From positions 1 through 64,000 of the forward strand of contig CAAFZX010000036.1 of NCBI GenBank assembly GCA_900767675.1: a DNA stretch of 64,000 nucleotides, written 5' to 3'. Position numbers and translations under genes: made by a program. Under the pieces are notes generated by a model, which saw nothing but the letters and a program-made list of their open reading frames with translations, made no database searches and had not been told where the DNA came from. The stretch comes from an uncultured Collinsella sp. Lineage in GTDB: Bacteria > Actinomycetota > Coriobacteriia > Coriobacteriales > Coriobacteriaceae. Below, one piece after another: positions 43,167 through 51,339 of the stretch (positions within the stretch are counted from its first letter, which is position 1; every line of letters begins with the position of its first letter).

Positions 43167-44105
43167 CTACAACACGGACCTGACCGCGGCTTCGATGCCG
43201 TCGGCGTCCAAACCGTACTTATGCAGCAAGTCGACCGCAGGACCGGACTCGCCGTACACATCGCGCACGCCGACGCGGCGCATGGGCACCGGGTGCTGCT
43301 CTGTGAGCACCGAGGCAACGGCCTCGCCAAGACCGCCGACAATCGAATGCTCCTCTGCGGTGACCACACGGCCGGTCTTCTTGGCGCTGGCAACCACCAG
43401 ACGCTCATCAAGCGGCTTGATCGTGTGCATGTTGATGACCTCGGCGTCAATGCCATCGGCAGCGAGCGCCTCGGCAGCCTCAAGCGCCTCGGCGACCATC
43501 AGGCCGCAGGCGATGATGGTCACATCGGACCCCTCGCGCACGACCACGCCGCGACCAATCTTGAACTCATAGTCCTCGCGGTCGTTGATGACCGGTGTTG
43601 CCAGGCGGCCGAAGCGCATGTAGACCGGTCCCTCAAACTCATAGGCGGCGCGCACGCAAGCGCGAGCCTCGATGTCATCGGCGGGAACGATCACCGTCAT
43701 ACCCGGGATCGTGCGCATGAGCGCGATGTCCTCGCAGCATTGATGCGTGGCGCCGTCTTCACCGACCGAGATGCCCGCATGCGTGGCACCGATTTTGACG
43801 TTGAGATGCGGATAGCCGATGGAATTACGCACTTGCTCGTACGCGCGGCCGGCAGCGAACATGGCAAAGGTGCTCGCAAAGGCGACGTGACCCGTGGTCG
43901 CAATGCCGGCGGCAAGCCCCATCAAGTTGCTCTCGGCAATGCCGGCATCGTAGAAGCGCTCAGGGTGCGCAGCCTTAAACTTGCCGGTCTGCGTGGCGGC
44001 GGCCAGGTCGGCATCGAGAACCACAAAGTCATCGCGCTCATTGCCCAGCTCGACAAGTGCCTCGCCATAGCTAACGCGCGTGGCGACTTTCTTGACGTCT
44101 GCCAT
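43167..44105 (-). CDS. Transketolase, C-terminal subunit
   Basis: The 312-residue product corresponds to the pyrimidine-binding and C-terminal domains of transketolase: DADLAAATQTGKFKAAHPERFYDAGIAESNLMGLAAGIATTGHVAFASTF, with the catalytic glutamate in GIAESN, and THAGISVGEDGATHQ. Split two-gene transketolases are common in archaea, actinobacteria and firmicutes. Start and upstream stop overlap by one base (TAATG), so translation is coupled to the N-terminal subunit. Confidence 0.94.
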   Translation of the reverse strand: MADVKKVATRVSYGEALVELGNERDDFVVLDADLAAATQTGKFKAAHPERFYDAGIAESNLMGLAAGIATTGHVAFASTFAMFAAGRAYEQVRNSIGYPHLNVKIGATHAGISVGEDGATHQCCEDIALMRTIPGMTVIVPADDIEARACVRAAYEFEGPVYMRFGRLATPVINDREDYEFKIGRGVVVREGSDVTIIACGLMVAEALEAAEALAADGIDAEVINMHTIKPLDERLVVASAKKTGRVVTAEEHSIVGGLGEAVASVLTEQHPVPMRRVGVRDVYGESGPAVDLLHKYGLDADGIEAAVRSVL

Positions 44106-44935
44106 TAGAGCTCCTCCCCTGCTGCTGCGAGCTCGGCCATGGCCTGCTCAAACTGTTCATCGTTGGGTGCCTTGCCGTGCCAGCCAACCTGGTTTTCCAT
44201 AAAGGAGACGCCCTTGCCCTTCACCGTCTCGGCGATAATGGCCACGGGCGAGTCGCTCACTTTGCGGGCCTCGGCAAAGGCGGCGGCAATCTGCGCCATG
44301 TCGTTACCGTCGGCAAGCTCGATCACATGCCACTTAAAGGCGCGGAACTTGTCGGCAAGCGGCATAGCCGAGTTAACTTCGTCGATACTGCCGTCAATTT
44401 GCAGGCCATTGTGATCGATGATAGCGACGAGGTTATCCAAGTCGTGGTTGCCGGCGAACATGGCCGCCTCCCACACCTGGCCCTCCTCGCACTCGCCGTC
44501 GCCCAATAGCGTGTAGACGCGGTTGCTGTCACCCCAGTGCTTTGCGGCGAGTGCCATTCCAACCGCGGCGGAGATACCCTGACCGAGCGATCCGGTAGAC
44601 ATGTCGACGCCCGGAGTGTCATTCATATTGGGATGGCCCTGCAGGCGACTGCCGATATGACGGAGCGTCTCGAGCTCCTCCTTGGGAAAGAACCCGCGTT
44701 CGGCGAGCACGGCATAGAGTGCCGGAGCGCAATGTCCCTTGGAGAGCACAAAGCGATCGCGCTCGGCGCGGCTCGGATTCGCCGGGTCGACATCCATTTC
44801 CTCAAAGTAGAGGTAGGTCATAATGTCGGCGGCGCCAAGCGATCCGCCCGGATGCCCCGACTTGGCAGCGTGGACACCCGTGACAATACCGCGGCGAACC
44901 TCATTGGCAATCTTGGCCAGTTCCTGATCGGTCAT
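44105..44935 (-). CDS. Transketolase, N-terminal subunit
   Basis: The 276-residue thiamine-diphosphate-binding half shows AAKSGHPGGSLGAADIMTYLYF, SKGHCAPALYAVLAERG, STGSLGQGISAAVGMALAAK, and GDGECEEGQVWEAAMFAGNHDLDNLVAIIDHNGLQIDG (the GDG...N cofactor motif). With the next gene it forms a complete transketolase that moves two-carbon units between sugar phosphates. The ATG at 44935 has AGAGGAA upstream; the longer frame to 45076 runs into the transaldolase gap. Confidence 0.94.
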   Translation of the reverse strand: MTDQELAKIANEVRRGIVTGVHAAKSGHPGGSLGAADIMTYLYFEEMDVDPANPSRAERDRFVLSKGHCAPALYAVLAERGFFPKEELETLRHIGSRLQGHPNMNDTPGVDMSTGSLGQGISAAVGMALAAKHWGDSNRVYTLLGDGECEEGQVWEAAMFAGNHDLDNLVAIIDHNGLQIDGSIDEVNSAMPLADKFRAFKWHVIELADGNDMAQIAAAFAEARKVSDSPVAIIAETVKGKGVSFMENQVGWHGKAPNDEQFEQAMAELAAAGEEL

Positions 44936-44997
44936 GGAGTTTCCTCTCTTGAGCACGCCGGCCCGGCATAACAAATGCTGGGCCGGCAGAACCATCG

Positions 44998-45681
44998 TTA
45001 CTGTGCCTCGACGACCTTTTTCCAGTCGGCCTCGAACGAGGCAAGGCCCTGGTCGGTCAGCGGGTGATGCAGGCATTTCTTAAGAGCAGCCATGGGGACG
45101 GTCGCAATATCGGCACCGAGCAGCGCCGCCTGGGTCACGTGATTGGGCGTGCGGACGGATGCGGTGATGATCTCGACGGTGTCGTCGACGTTCTTGCCAG
45201 TCCAGTCATAGTTCTTAATGCAGGTCACAACGTTGTCGAGCTGCGAAATACCGTCCTCGGCGATGTCGTCAAAGCGGCCGACGAACGGGCTGATGTAGCG
45301 GGCACCGGCGTTGGCGGCCATGAGGGCCTGGGTCGGCGAGAAAACAAGCGTCATGTTGACGCGCACGCCTGCATCGGCCAGGGCGCGGCAGGCGGCGAGG
45401 CCGGCCTCACACACGGGAAGCTTAACCACGATGTTGGGAGCCAGGGCGGCAAGACGCTTGCCCTCCTCGATCATGCCCTCGGCAGTAGTCGCGGTGGACT
45501 CGGCGGACACGGGCAGTCCCTCGCAAAGCTCGGCGATCTTGAGCATGTGGGGCTCAAAGTCTGCAAGCTTGCCGCCGGTCTTGGCGTACAGGGACGGGTT
45601 GGTGGTGACGCCGGCAAGGCAGCCCCAGCTCTTGGCCTCGGCGATCTCGTCAAGGTTGGCGGTATCGATAAAGAACTTCAT
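44998..45681 (-). CDS. Short transaldolase / fructose-6-phosphate aldolase family
   Basis: The 227-residue product MKFFIDTANLDEIAEAKSWGCLAGVTTNPSL... has NIVVKLPVCEAG with the Schiff-base lysine, and VNMTLVFSPTQALMAANAGARYISPFVGRFDD. Its length and motifs place it in the TalC/FSA group, members of which are either true transaldolases or F6P aldolases; sequence alone does not decide. AAGGAG precedes the ATG at 45681. It sits between a GatZ-like gene and split transketolase, so it acts in the same pathway. Confidence 0.93.
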   Translation of the reverse strand: MKFFIDTANLDEIAEAKSWGCLAGVTTNPSLYAKTGGKLADFEPHMLKIAELCEGLPVSAESTATTAEGMIEEGKRLAALAPNIVVKLPVCEAGLAACRALADAGVRVNMTLVFSPTQALMAANAGARYISPFVGRFDDIAEDGISQLDNVVTCIKNYDWTGKNVDDTVEIITASVRTPNHVTQAALLGADIATVPMAALKKCLHHPLTDQGLASFEADWKKVVEAQ

Positions 45682-45718
45682 AGTGCAAACTCCTTCTAAG
45701 GAATCCAAAACTCAAAAA

Positions 45719-45788
45719 ATAGGACAAAGGGGATGTCCCTTTGTCCTATGTGCCGGGCCCGCAGCTGGGACATGCCCCGGGCCCGGCG
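45719..45788 (-). terminator. Double hairpin between the GatZ-like and transaldolase genes
   Basis: ATAGGACAAAGGG pairs with TCCCTTTGTCCTAT (45719-45749), and GCCGGGCCC pairs with GGGCCCGGC (45752-45788). On the minus strand the last hairpin is followed by TTTTTTGAG, so partial termination inside the operon is possible. Confidence 0.7.
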
Positions 45789-45806
45789 TCGTGTAGGAAA
45801 AGCTAC

Positions 45807-47075
45807 TTAGAGAGCCTTCTCGATGCGGCTCGTGACGCCCTTGAGGTTAAGGCCGACGACGTACTGCTTGATCGGGCGCTTGATGTGCTCGATCACAAAA
45901 CGCTTGCCGTCGATGTCCTGGGCAGCGAGGTTGCGGTAGAGCTTCTCGACCTGCTCCTTGACCTCGGGATCGTTAAAGGCGTAGTGGCCGGAGACATCCA
46001 GAATCTTCAGGCTGAGCTCGTCGTCTGCCAGGATGTCATCAACCTGCAGGTTAACGTCATCGCCGGTCATCCACTTGCGCCAGCGCTCGGTCTTGATGGC
46101 CTTGACCAACAGCGTGTGGTACAGGTCGGAAGGATCGTCGCACAGGCCGTTGTCGACCAGGATCTGCTCGGTAGCGCAGAGCTTGAGGTAAGCGCGGGTC
46201 TCCTCGGTGCCGTACTGAGGGGCGACATTGGAAGCGGTCACGTGTGCCGGGATGTGCTCGAGCAGCGTCGCGTCATCCAGGTAGTCGGCGTTGTGCTCCT
46301 TCAGGCCCACGCCGTAGCGCTTGGCCATGTCGGCGAGCTCGCGGGCGTTCTTAAAGTTGTAATGACCGACCTGCTCGGTCCAACGGGTGAGCGTACCGGT
46401 CTGGCCGACGATAAAGGTGGGCATGGGGCAGCCACGCTTCTCGAGCTCGGGCTGCAGCTGAGAAATGAACTCCTCGTACTTGTCTGTGGAGGTCAGGCCG
46501 CCATTGGTCTCCTCGGTACCGACCTCATAGGCAACCTCGGGCAGGTTATGCTCGCGACGGTACTGCTCAAGGTAGTCGATAAGATCGATCGTGCGGCGAA
46601 GCACCACGTCGAGCGGAATAACCTTGCCGATCTGATAGGGGTCCTTGGTGGGGTCGACCATCAGCAGGTCAAAGCCTGCCTCCATGTCGGCGACGAAGGA
46701 CTTGCGGGCGAGCTCCATGGCCTCGTCCTCGGGCAGGTGGGCGTTACGCTCCTCGTCGCGCTGCCACGGACCGCCGTGATCGCGGCACAGGTAGTACGGA
46801 CCGGTGTAACCCACCTCGTCGGCAACCTTCTTGATGTCGGCGGCAAAGCGCGTCTGGTCCCAACCGTTGACGTAGCCGGCGCCCATCTCGTCCATATCGA
46901 CCTGGTTGCGGCTGGCGATAAACATGGGCGGGAAATCTTCGTCCTTGGCAAGCTCGAACACGGCCTGAATCAGGTTGGGGCTCATGGGGCCAATGCCGAC
47001 CATGGTTGCGTGATCGCCGCTATCCTGCAGCTTGAGCATGCCCTGAACGGCCTGGCGGATGGTGAGGTTGGACAT
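45807..47075 (-). CDS. GatZ/KbaZ-like protein (tagatose-bisphosphate aldolase non-catalytic subunit family)
   Basis: The 422-residue product has the family features: GIGPMSPNLIQAVFELA near the N-terminus, GYVNGWDQTRFAADI, YYLCRDHGGPWQRDEERN, LMVDPTKDP and EVGTEETNGGLT. In E. coli the homologue supports the class II aldolase GatY/KbaY; no GatY-like gene is present here. It may therefore have its own enzymatic role in this operon. Second gene, 144 bp after the PTS gene, with its own ribosome binding site (GGAGAAGG). Confidence 0.9.
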   Translation of the reverse strand: MSNLTIRQAVQGMLKLQDSGDHATMVGIGPMSPNLIQAVFELAKDEDFPPMFIASRNQVDMDEMGAGYVNGWDQTRFAADIKKVADEVGYTGPYYLCRDHGGPWQRDEERNAHLPEDEAMELARKSFVADMEAGFDLLMVDPTKDPYQIGKVIPLDVVLRRTIDLIDYLEQYRREHNLPEVAYEVGTEETNGGLTSTDKYEEFISQLQPELEKRGCPMPTFIVGQTGTLTRWTEQVGHYNFKNARELADMAKRYGVGLKEHNADYLDDATLLEHIPAHVTASNVAPQYGTEETRAYLKLCATEQILVDNGLCDDPSDLYHTLLVKAIKTERWRKWMTGDDVNLQVDDILADDELSLKILDVSGHYAFNDPEVKEQVEKLYRNLAAQDIDGKRFVIEHIKRPIKQYVVGLNLKGVTSRIEKAL

Positions 47076-47167
47076 TTTGTTCTCCTTCTCCAGAGGATTT
47101 TTGACAAAAGTTCCCTGGGACCCAGATGTGGGCCCTATCAGTACGGATGGATTTTGTTGTGTAGGGG

Positions 47168-47204
47168 CGGTTGTGCGGAGTCAAATCCATCCCTCCGCAC
47201 AACC
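47168..47204 (-). terminator. Hairpin between the PTS IIBC and GatZ-like genes
   Basis: GGTTGTGCGGAG pairs with CTCCGCACAACC around 13 nt. It follows the IIBC stop by 16 bp; no long T run, so it may process or stabilise the transcript rather than end it. Confidence 0.6.
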
Positions 47205-47219
47205 GGAGTCCTTAAAGGT

Positions 47220-48692
47220 TTACTTGGCCTGCTTATCGAGCGTGGGCTTCATCGCAATCAGGATTGCAGCGGCGACCACGGAGCCAATCACGATGTCCAG
47301 GCAGAACAGCGCGACGTTGTTGGTGGCCAGGGCGACGATAAAGCCACCGTGCGGAACGTAGCAGTCGATGCCCTGGAAGGCGGCAAGCGCCGCGCCCACG
47401 GCAGAGCCGATGCAGATGCCGGGCAGGGTGTGGCCAAGATCCTTGACCGCGAAGGGGATAGCGCCCTCAGTAATGCCGATGCAGCCCATGAACAGCGCGG
47501 AGATGCCCATCTGACGGTCAGCGTCATCGAACTTGTTCTTGGCGATGAGCGCGGCGAGACCACAGGCGATCGGGGGAATGGCGACGGCGACGCGGAACAT
47601 ACCGTTGGGGCCGTAGATGCCGGAGGCCATGATGGCCATGGTAAAGGTCGAAGCGGTCTTGTTGATGGGGCCACCCATATCGAAGGCGGTCATAACACCA
47701 ATGACCAGGCCCAGGACGACGGCGGAGCCGCCCTGCAGGCTACCGAGCACGCTGGTGAGCCAATCCATCACAAAGCCAAGCGGCGTGGCCAGGATGTAGA
47801 TGTAGGCCATGCCCAGGACGAGCGAGGTCAGAATCGGGATGATCAAAATCGGCATGATGGTCTGAATGGTGTTGTTGACCTTCCAGGTCTTCATCCAGCG
47901 GACAAAGTAGCCGCAGATAACCGCCATGATCATGGCACCCAAGAAGCCGGTCGAAACGCTGTTGCCGCTCGGGGTGACGACGGCGTTGTTAACCAAGTAG
48001 CCCAGGACGAAGCCAGGGGCAAGCGCGGGCTTGCCGGCCATCGAGTAGGAGATGTAAGCCGCAAGCACCGGGATCATCATGGAGATGCCGGCCATGCCGA
48101 TGGTGTTAAGACTCACCATCAGCGGGTTCGTAACCTCCATGCCGTTGGCGCCGGCGGTACCGGATGCCAGCGAGAAGGCGAGAAACACGCCGCCGATAAC
48201 GACGATGGGGATAAAATAGGAAACGCCGGTATTGAATGCATTGAGCAGCGTCTTGCCAGGATCGGCAAAGATAGACTGCTTGGACGCCGGTGTCGGGGCC
48301 TGCGGGGCAGCGGAGACGGCCTTCTTCTCTGCCTTGGCCTCGGCCTTGGGCGCGTCAACGGCGCCACCCGTCGCCTTGATGATCTCAACGGCCTGGTCGA
48401 TGATCTTTACCGGATCGGCGATTACATCCGAGGTGCCGACCTTCAGGAACTTGCCCTCGGCCATCTTCTGCTCAAAACGATCCTCGTTCTCGACACCCAC
48501 GTCGACGGACTCGAGCACCAGGTCGGCGGAATCCACGTCTTCCTGCGTCAGCTCGTTCTCGATACCCAGGCCACCCTGAGCCTCGACTTTGCACTCGATG
48601 CCACGGGCGGCGCATTCATCCTGAATCGCCTTCTGGGCCATATACGTGTGGGCAATACCCACGGTACAGGCGGCAACGCCTACGATCTTCAT
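47220..48692 (-). CDS. PTS fructose-type IIBC component
   Basis: The 490-residue product has an N-terminal IIB domain (KIVGVAACTVGIAHTYMAQKAIQ, phosphorylated cysteine C9), a flexible Ala/Lys/Pro linker (about residues 105-140), and a IIC membrane domain with about eight to ten helices (GVSYFIPIVVIGGVFLAFS, MGGPINKTASTFTMAIM, CIGITEGAIPFAVKD). It takes up and phosphorylates a ketose or similar sugar at C1. The start at 48692 has GAGGG upstream. First gene of the operon; divergent from a LacI regulator. Confidence 0.94.
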   Translation of the reverse strand: MKIVGVAACTVGIAHTYMAQKAIQDECAARGIECKVEAQGGLGIENELTQEDVDSADLVLESVDVGVENEDRFEQKMAEGKFLKVGTSDVIADPVKIIDQAVEIIKATGGAVDAPKAEAKAEKKAVSAAPQAPTPASKQSIFADPGKTLLNAFNTGVSYFIPIVVIGGVFLAFSLASGTAGANGMEVTNPLMVSLNTIGMAGISMMIPVLAAYISYSMAGKPALAPGFVLGYLVNNAVVTPSGNSVSTGFLGAMIMAVICGYFVRWMKTWKVNNTIQTIMPILIIPILTSLVLGMAYIYILATPLGFVMDWLTSVLGSLQGGSAVVLGLVIGVMTAFDMGGPINKTASTFTMAIMASGIYGPNGMFRVAVAIPPIACGLAALIAKNKFDDADRQMGISALFMGCIGITEGAIPFAVKDLGHTLPGICIGSAVGAALAAFQGIDCYVPHGGFIVALATNNVALFCLDIVIGSVVAAAILIAMKPTLDKQAK

Positions 48693-48852
48693 TGCTTCCC
48701 TCTTTTCATAGAGTTGCGTGCGCAAGACACCGTTTGCGGAGGCCTCCGGAGCATCCCCTGCCGTTTGGACTTGCTGTCTTTTCGACAAGACCAATATAGG
48801 TGCTCGTTTTTCTTAATGCTAGCTTATTTCGGTAAACGCGCAGGTCAGAGCG

Positions 48853-48886
48853 TTGGTTATGCTATTTGGTTATGCGTTTAACCAAA
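48853..48886. promoter_or_regulatory. LacI-type operator between the sugar operon and its regulator
   Basis: TTTGGTTA-N6-TAACCAAA (48865-48886) is a perfect inverted repeat with TGCGTT in the centre; TTGGTTATGC is repeated 13 bp upstream (48853). It lies between the divergent IIBC and LacI genes. Confidence 0.65.
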
Positions 48887-49107
48887 AATGAATCCTGCGA
48901 TTTTACCCTCGATTTCAAAAGTCAAGAAGTATTTGATTTTCTCGGTAGACGGCAGATGCGCATGCCGGTCGCAAATTTCGACCCCACCCGTATACCGCAT
49001 TTGTTGCATACTCATATGAAAGGAAAAAGTCGCTCACCGAAGCGCATCCCTCACCAAGACTCAAAGTCATCATGTTGGAAAATGCTCATCTGTCGGAAGG
49101 AGTCGCT

Positions 49108-50118
49108 GTGGCAAAACAGCGCGTTACAATCGCAGACGTCGCTCGAGAGGCGGGAACCTCGACGGCAAGCGTCTCGTATTACCTCAACGACAAACGAGAA
49201 AAGCTTAGCGAGAAGACGCAGGCAAAGATTGCGCGCGTCATCAAGGAACTCGGATACGTTCCCAACGCCCAAGCGCAAACGCTCACCGGCAAGCAGACCC
49301 ACGTCATCGCCATCATCATTTTGGATAACACCAACAAGTGGGCGGGCCTCGTCCTCAACGGCATGGAACAAGTCATGCTCCCCGCGGGCTACCAGACGGT
49401 CGTTTGCACGAGCAACTTTAACCCCGAGACCGAGCTCATGTATGTCGACAAAATGCTCTCGCTGGGCGTCGATGGTTTTATCATCCAGCCCACGGCAAAT
49501 TTCAAGGCCGTCCACGACCGCATCAAGCGCGCCGGCAAGCCCGTCGTCTTTTTTGACGCGGCCATCTACAGCCCAGGCACCAGCTGGATCAAAACCAACC
49601 TCTACGACGGCGTGTACAATGCCACGCAGGCGCTTCTCGATGCCGGCTACGAGGACTTTTTCTCCATTGCCGCCAACATGACCGAAATGCGCACCCGTAT
49701 GGAGCGTTTTCAGGGGTATGCCGAGGCGCTGGCAGCGAACGGACAACTCTACAAAGCGATTCCCATCGACCACAACAAGCCGTCGGTCAGTGAGCTTACC
49801 GAGTACTTTAAATACAAGCTCAACCCCGCCAAGCGAACCCTTATCTTCGTGCAAAATCAGTGGGCACTTCCCCGTGTCTACAAGGCCCTCCAGCCCATGG
49901 CCCATCTACTTCCGCAGCAAATCGGTCTTTTGGGACTCAACTGCGAAGACTGGACCAACCTCACCACGCCGACCGTCTCCACGATCATCGAGCCCGTCGA
50001 CCAGGAAGGCAGGGAGGCGGCCGAGATGCTCCTCGCACTACTCGATGGCAGCAGCACGCCCGGTGAGCAGCGCATTCTCGAATGCAAACTCAATTGGCTC
50101 GGCTCCACCTCAATCTAG
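49108..50118 (+). CDS. LacI-family regulator of the sugar operon
   Basis: The 336-residue product starts VAKQRVTIADVAREAGTSTASVSYYLNDKREKLSEKTQAKIARVIKELGYVPN, the LacI DNA-binding domain. Next comes a sugar-binding domain (VIAIIILDNTNKWAGLVLNGMEQVML; GVDGFIIQPTANFKAVHDRIK). The GTG at 49108 is chosen because GGAAGGAG lies 5 bp before it and the protein then begins right at the HTH; the ATG at 49072 has no such site. It is divergent from the PTS operon and probably represses it through the operator at 48865-48886. Confidence 0.9.
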   Translation: MAKQRVTIADVAREAGTSTASVSYYLNDKREKLSEKTQAKIARVIKELGYVPNAQAQTLTGKQTHVIAIIILDNTNKWAGLVLNGMEQVMLPAGYQTVVCTSNFNPETELMYVDKMLSLGVDGFIIQPTANFKAVHDRIKRAGKPVVFFDAAIYSPGTSWIKTNLYDGVYNATQALLDAGYEDFFSIAANMTEMRTRMERFQGYAEALAANGQLYKAIPIDHNKPSVSELTEYFKYKLNPAKRTLIFVQNQWALPRVYKALQPMAHLLPQQIGLLGLNCEDWTNLTTPTVSTIIEPVDQEGREAAEMLLALLDGSSTPGEQRILECKLNWLGSTSI

Positions 50119-50248
50119 CCATAAGCCCAACATGGGGGCAAATGGACCAGCGGCATTTGTCCCAAATCTTAAGTATTTGTTCGACAGAACGGCCTCTGCC
50201 GGCTCCTGCTAGACTGGTAGATTCCCAACCGTCCATCCAGGAGCCTCA

Positions 50249-51229
50249 ATGTCGCGCAAGTCCGTCTACAAGCAAGTACTTTCCATCGGCACCGCCGTGG
50301 TGCTGGGTTTTGCGCTGTTCACAGGGTCGCTCGACGGAGCGCCCAAGCTGTTGTCGCCGCAAAGCGATGAGCAGGCAGCGGCTCTGGCCGAAAAGCAAAA
50401 CGAGAGTCCCAGCCGTACCGACGACGAAGCGGACTTGGTCGCACGGCTCGAATCGGGAACAGCGAGCTCCGAGGACTCTCAAAATAGCCAAGACTCTGGC
50501 GATGGCCCCGATTCCGCCGCAAGCGACACCGATGACGCTTCCGCGGACAGTGTCGCCGCCCCCATCGACGAGGTGGAAAACCCCGACCTCAACCGCGCCC
50601 GCGGTGTTTATCTCAGCAGCATTCCCGACTACGCCGGCAATCCCTACGTTGCCCTTCGCGCCGACAGCACGCACCCGCTCGGCATGCCGTCATTCACGCT
50701 CGATGAATACGAGCGCGCCACCGAAGAGGGCTGCTTTAAGAAGTTCTCCAAGCTCGACAGTCTGGGCCGCACCCGCAAAGCGCTTGCCTGCGTGGGCCCC
50801 GAATCGCTCGGCCAAGGCAAGCGCGGGGATATCTCGCGTATCCACCCCGCCGGATGGCACCAACAGCGCTACGACTTTATTCCAGGCCAGAGCCTCTACA
50901 ACCGCTGCCACCTCATCGCCTGGTCGCTCTGCGGCGAAAACGCCAACCGCAAGAATCTCCTCACCGGCACGCGCTATCTCAACGAGACGGGCATGCTGCC
51001 GTTTGAGGAGCAGATTCTTAACTACATCCACGACACGGGCAACCATGTTCTCTATCGCGTCACGCCCATGTACAACGAGGAGGAACTTGTCTGCCGCGGC
51101 GTGCGCCTCGAGGCGCAATCGGTCGAGGACCACGGCAAGACCCTGTGCTTCCACGTGTACTGCTACAACCTGCAGCCGCACGTGCAGATCGACTACGCCA
51201 CCGGCCGCAACCAGGCCTCGGGGGACTAG
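50249..51229 (+). CDS. Secreted or membrane-tethered DNA/RNA non-specific endonuclease
   Basis: The 326-residue product has an N-terminal membrane anchor (VLSIGTAVVLGFALFTGSL), a low-complexity Ser/Asp/Glu/Ala stretch (about residues 45-110), and a nuclease domain of the EndA/streptodornase type: LYNRCHLIAWSLCGENANRKNLLTGTRYLNETGMLPFEEQILNYI. The catalytic histidine sits in NRCH, where most members have DRGH. Six cysteines in the domain could form disulfides. Roles in the family: DNA uptake or extracellular DNA use. GGAG precedes the ATG. Confidence 0.88.
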   Translation: MSRKSVYKQVLSIGTAVVLGFALFTGSLDGAPKLLSPQSDEQAAALAEKQNESPSRTDDEADLVARLESGTASSEDSQNSQDSGDGPDSAASDTDDASADSVAAPIDEVENPDLNRARGVYLSSIPDYAGNPYVALRADSTHPLGMPSFTLDEYERATEEGCFKKFSKLDSLGRTRKALACVGPESLGQGKRGDISRIHPAGWHQQRYDFIPGQSLYNRCHLIAWSLCGENANRKNLLTGTRYLNETGMLPFEEQILNYIHDTGNHVLYRVTPMYNEEELVCRGVRLEAQSVEDHGKTLCFHVYCYNLQPHVQIDYATGRNQASGD

Positions 51230-51274
51230 CCCCCAACCGCAACATGAATCGATTTGCAGCCCCAGGGATCAAAT

Positions 51275-51306
51275 AAGGCCGCCCCGGTTACCCAGGGCGG
51301 CCTTTT
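51275..51306. terminator. Terminator between nuclease and EF-G-like genes
   Basis: GGCCGCCC pairs with GGGCGGCC, followed by TTTTCG. Confidence 0.88.
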
Positions 51307-51339
51307 CGTCAGCACCTACATTGCAGGCAAAACCACACG

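Noticed and set aside
45741..48881. Plus-strand reading frame of 1046 codons
   Set aside because: It lies antisense to the PTS, GatZ-like and transaldolase genes, which have clear family motifs; high GC makes long shadow frames common.
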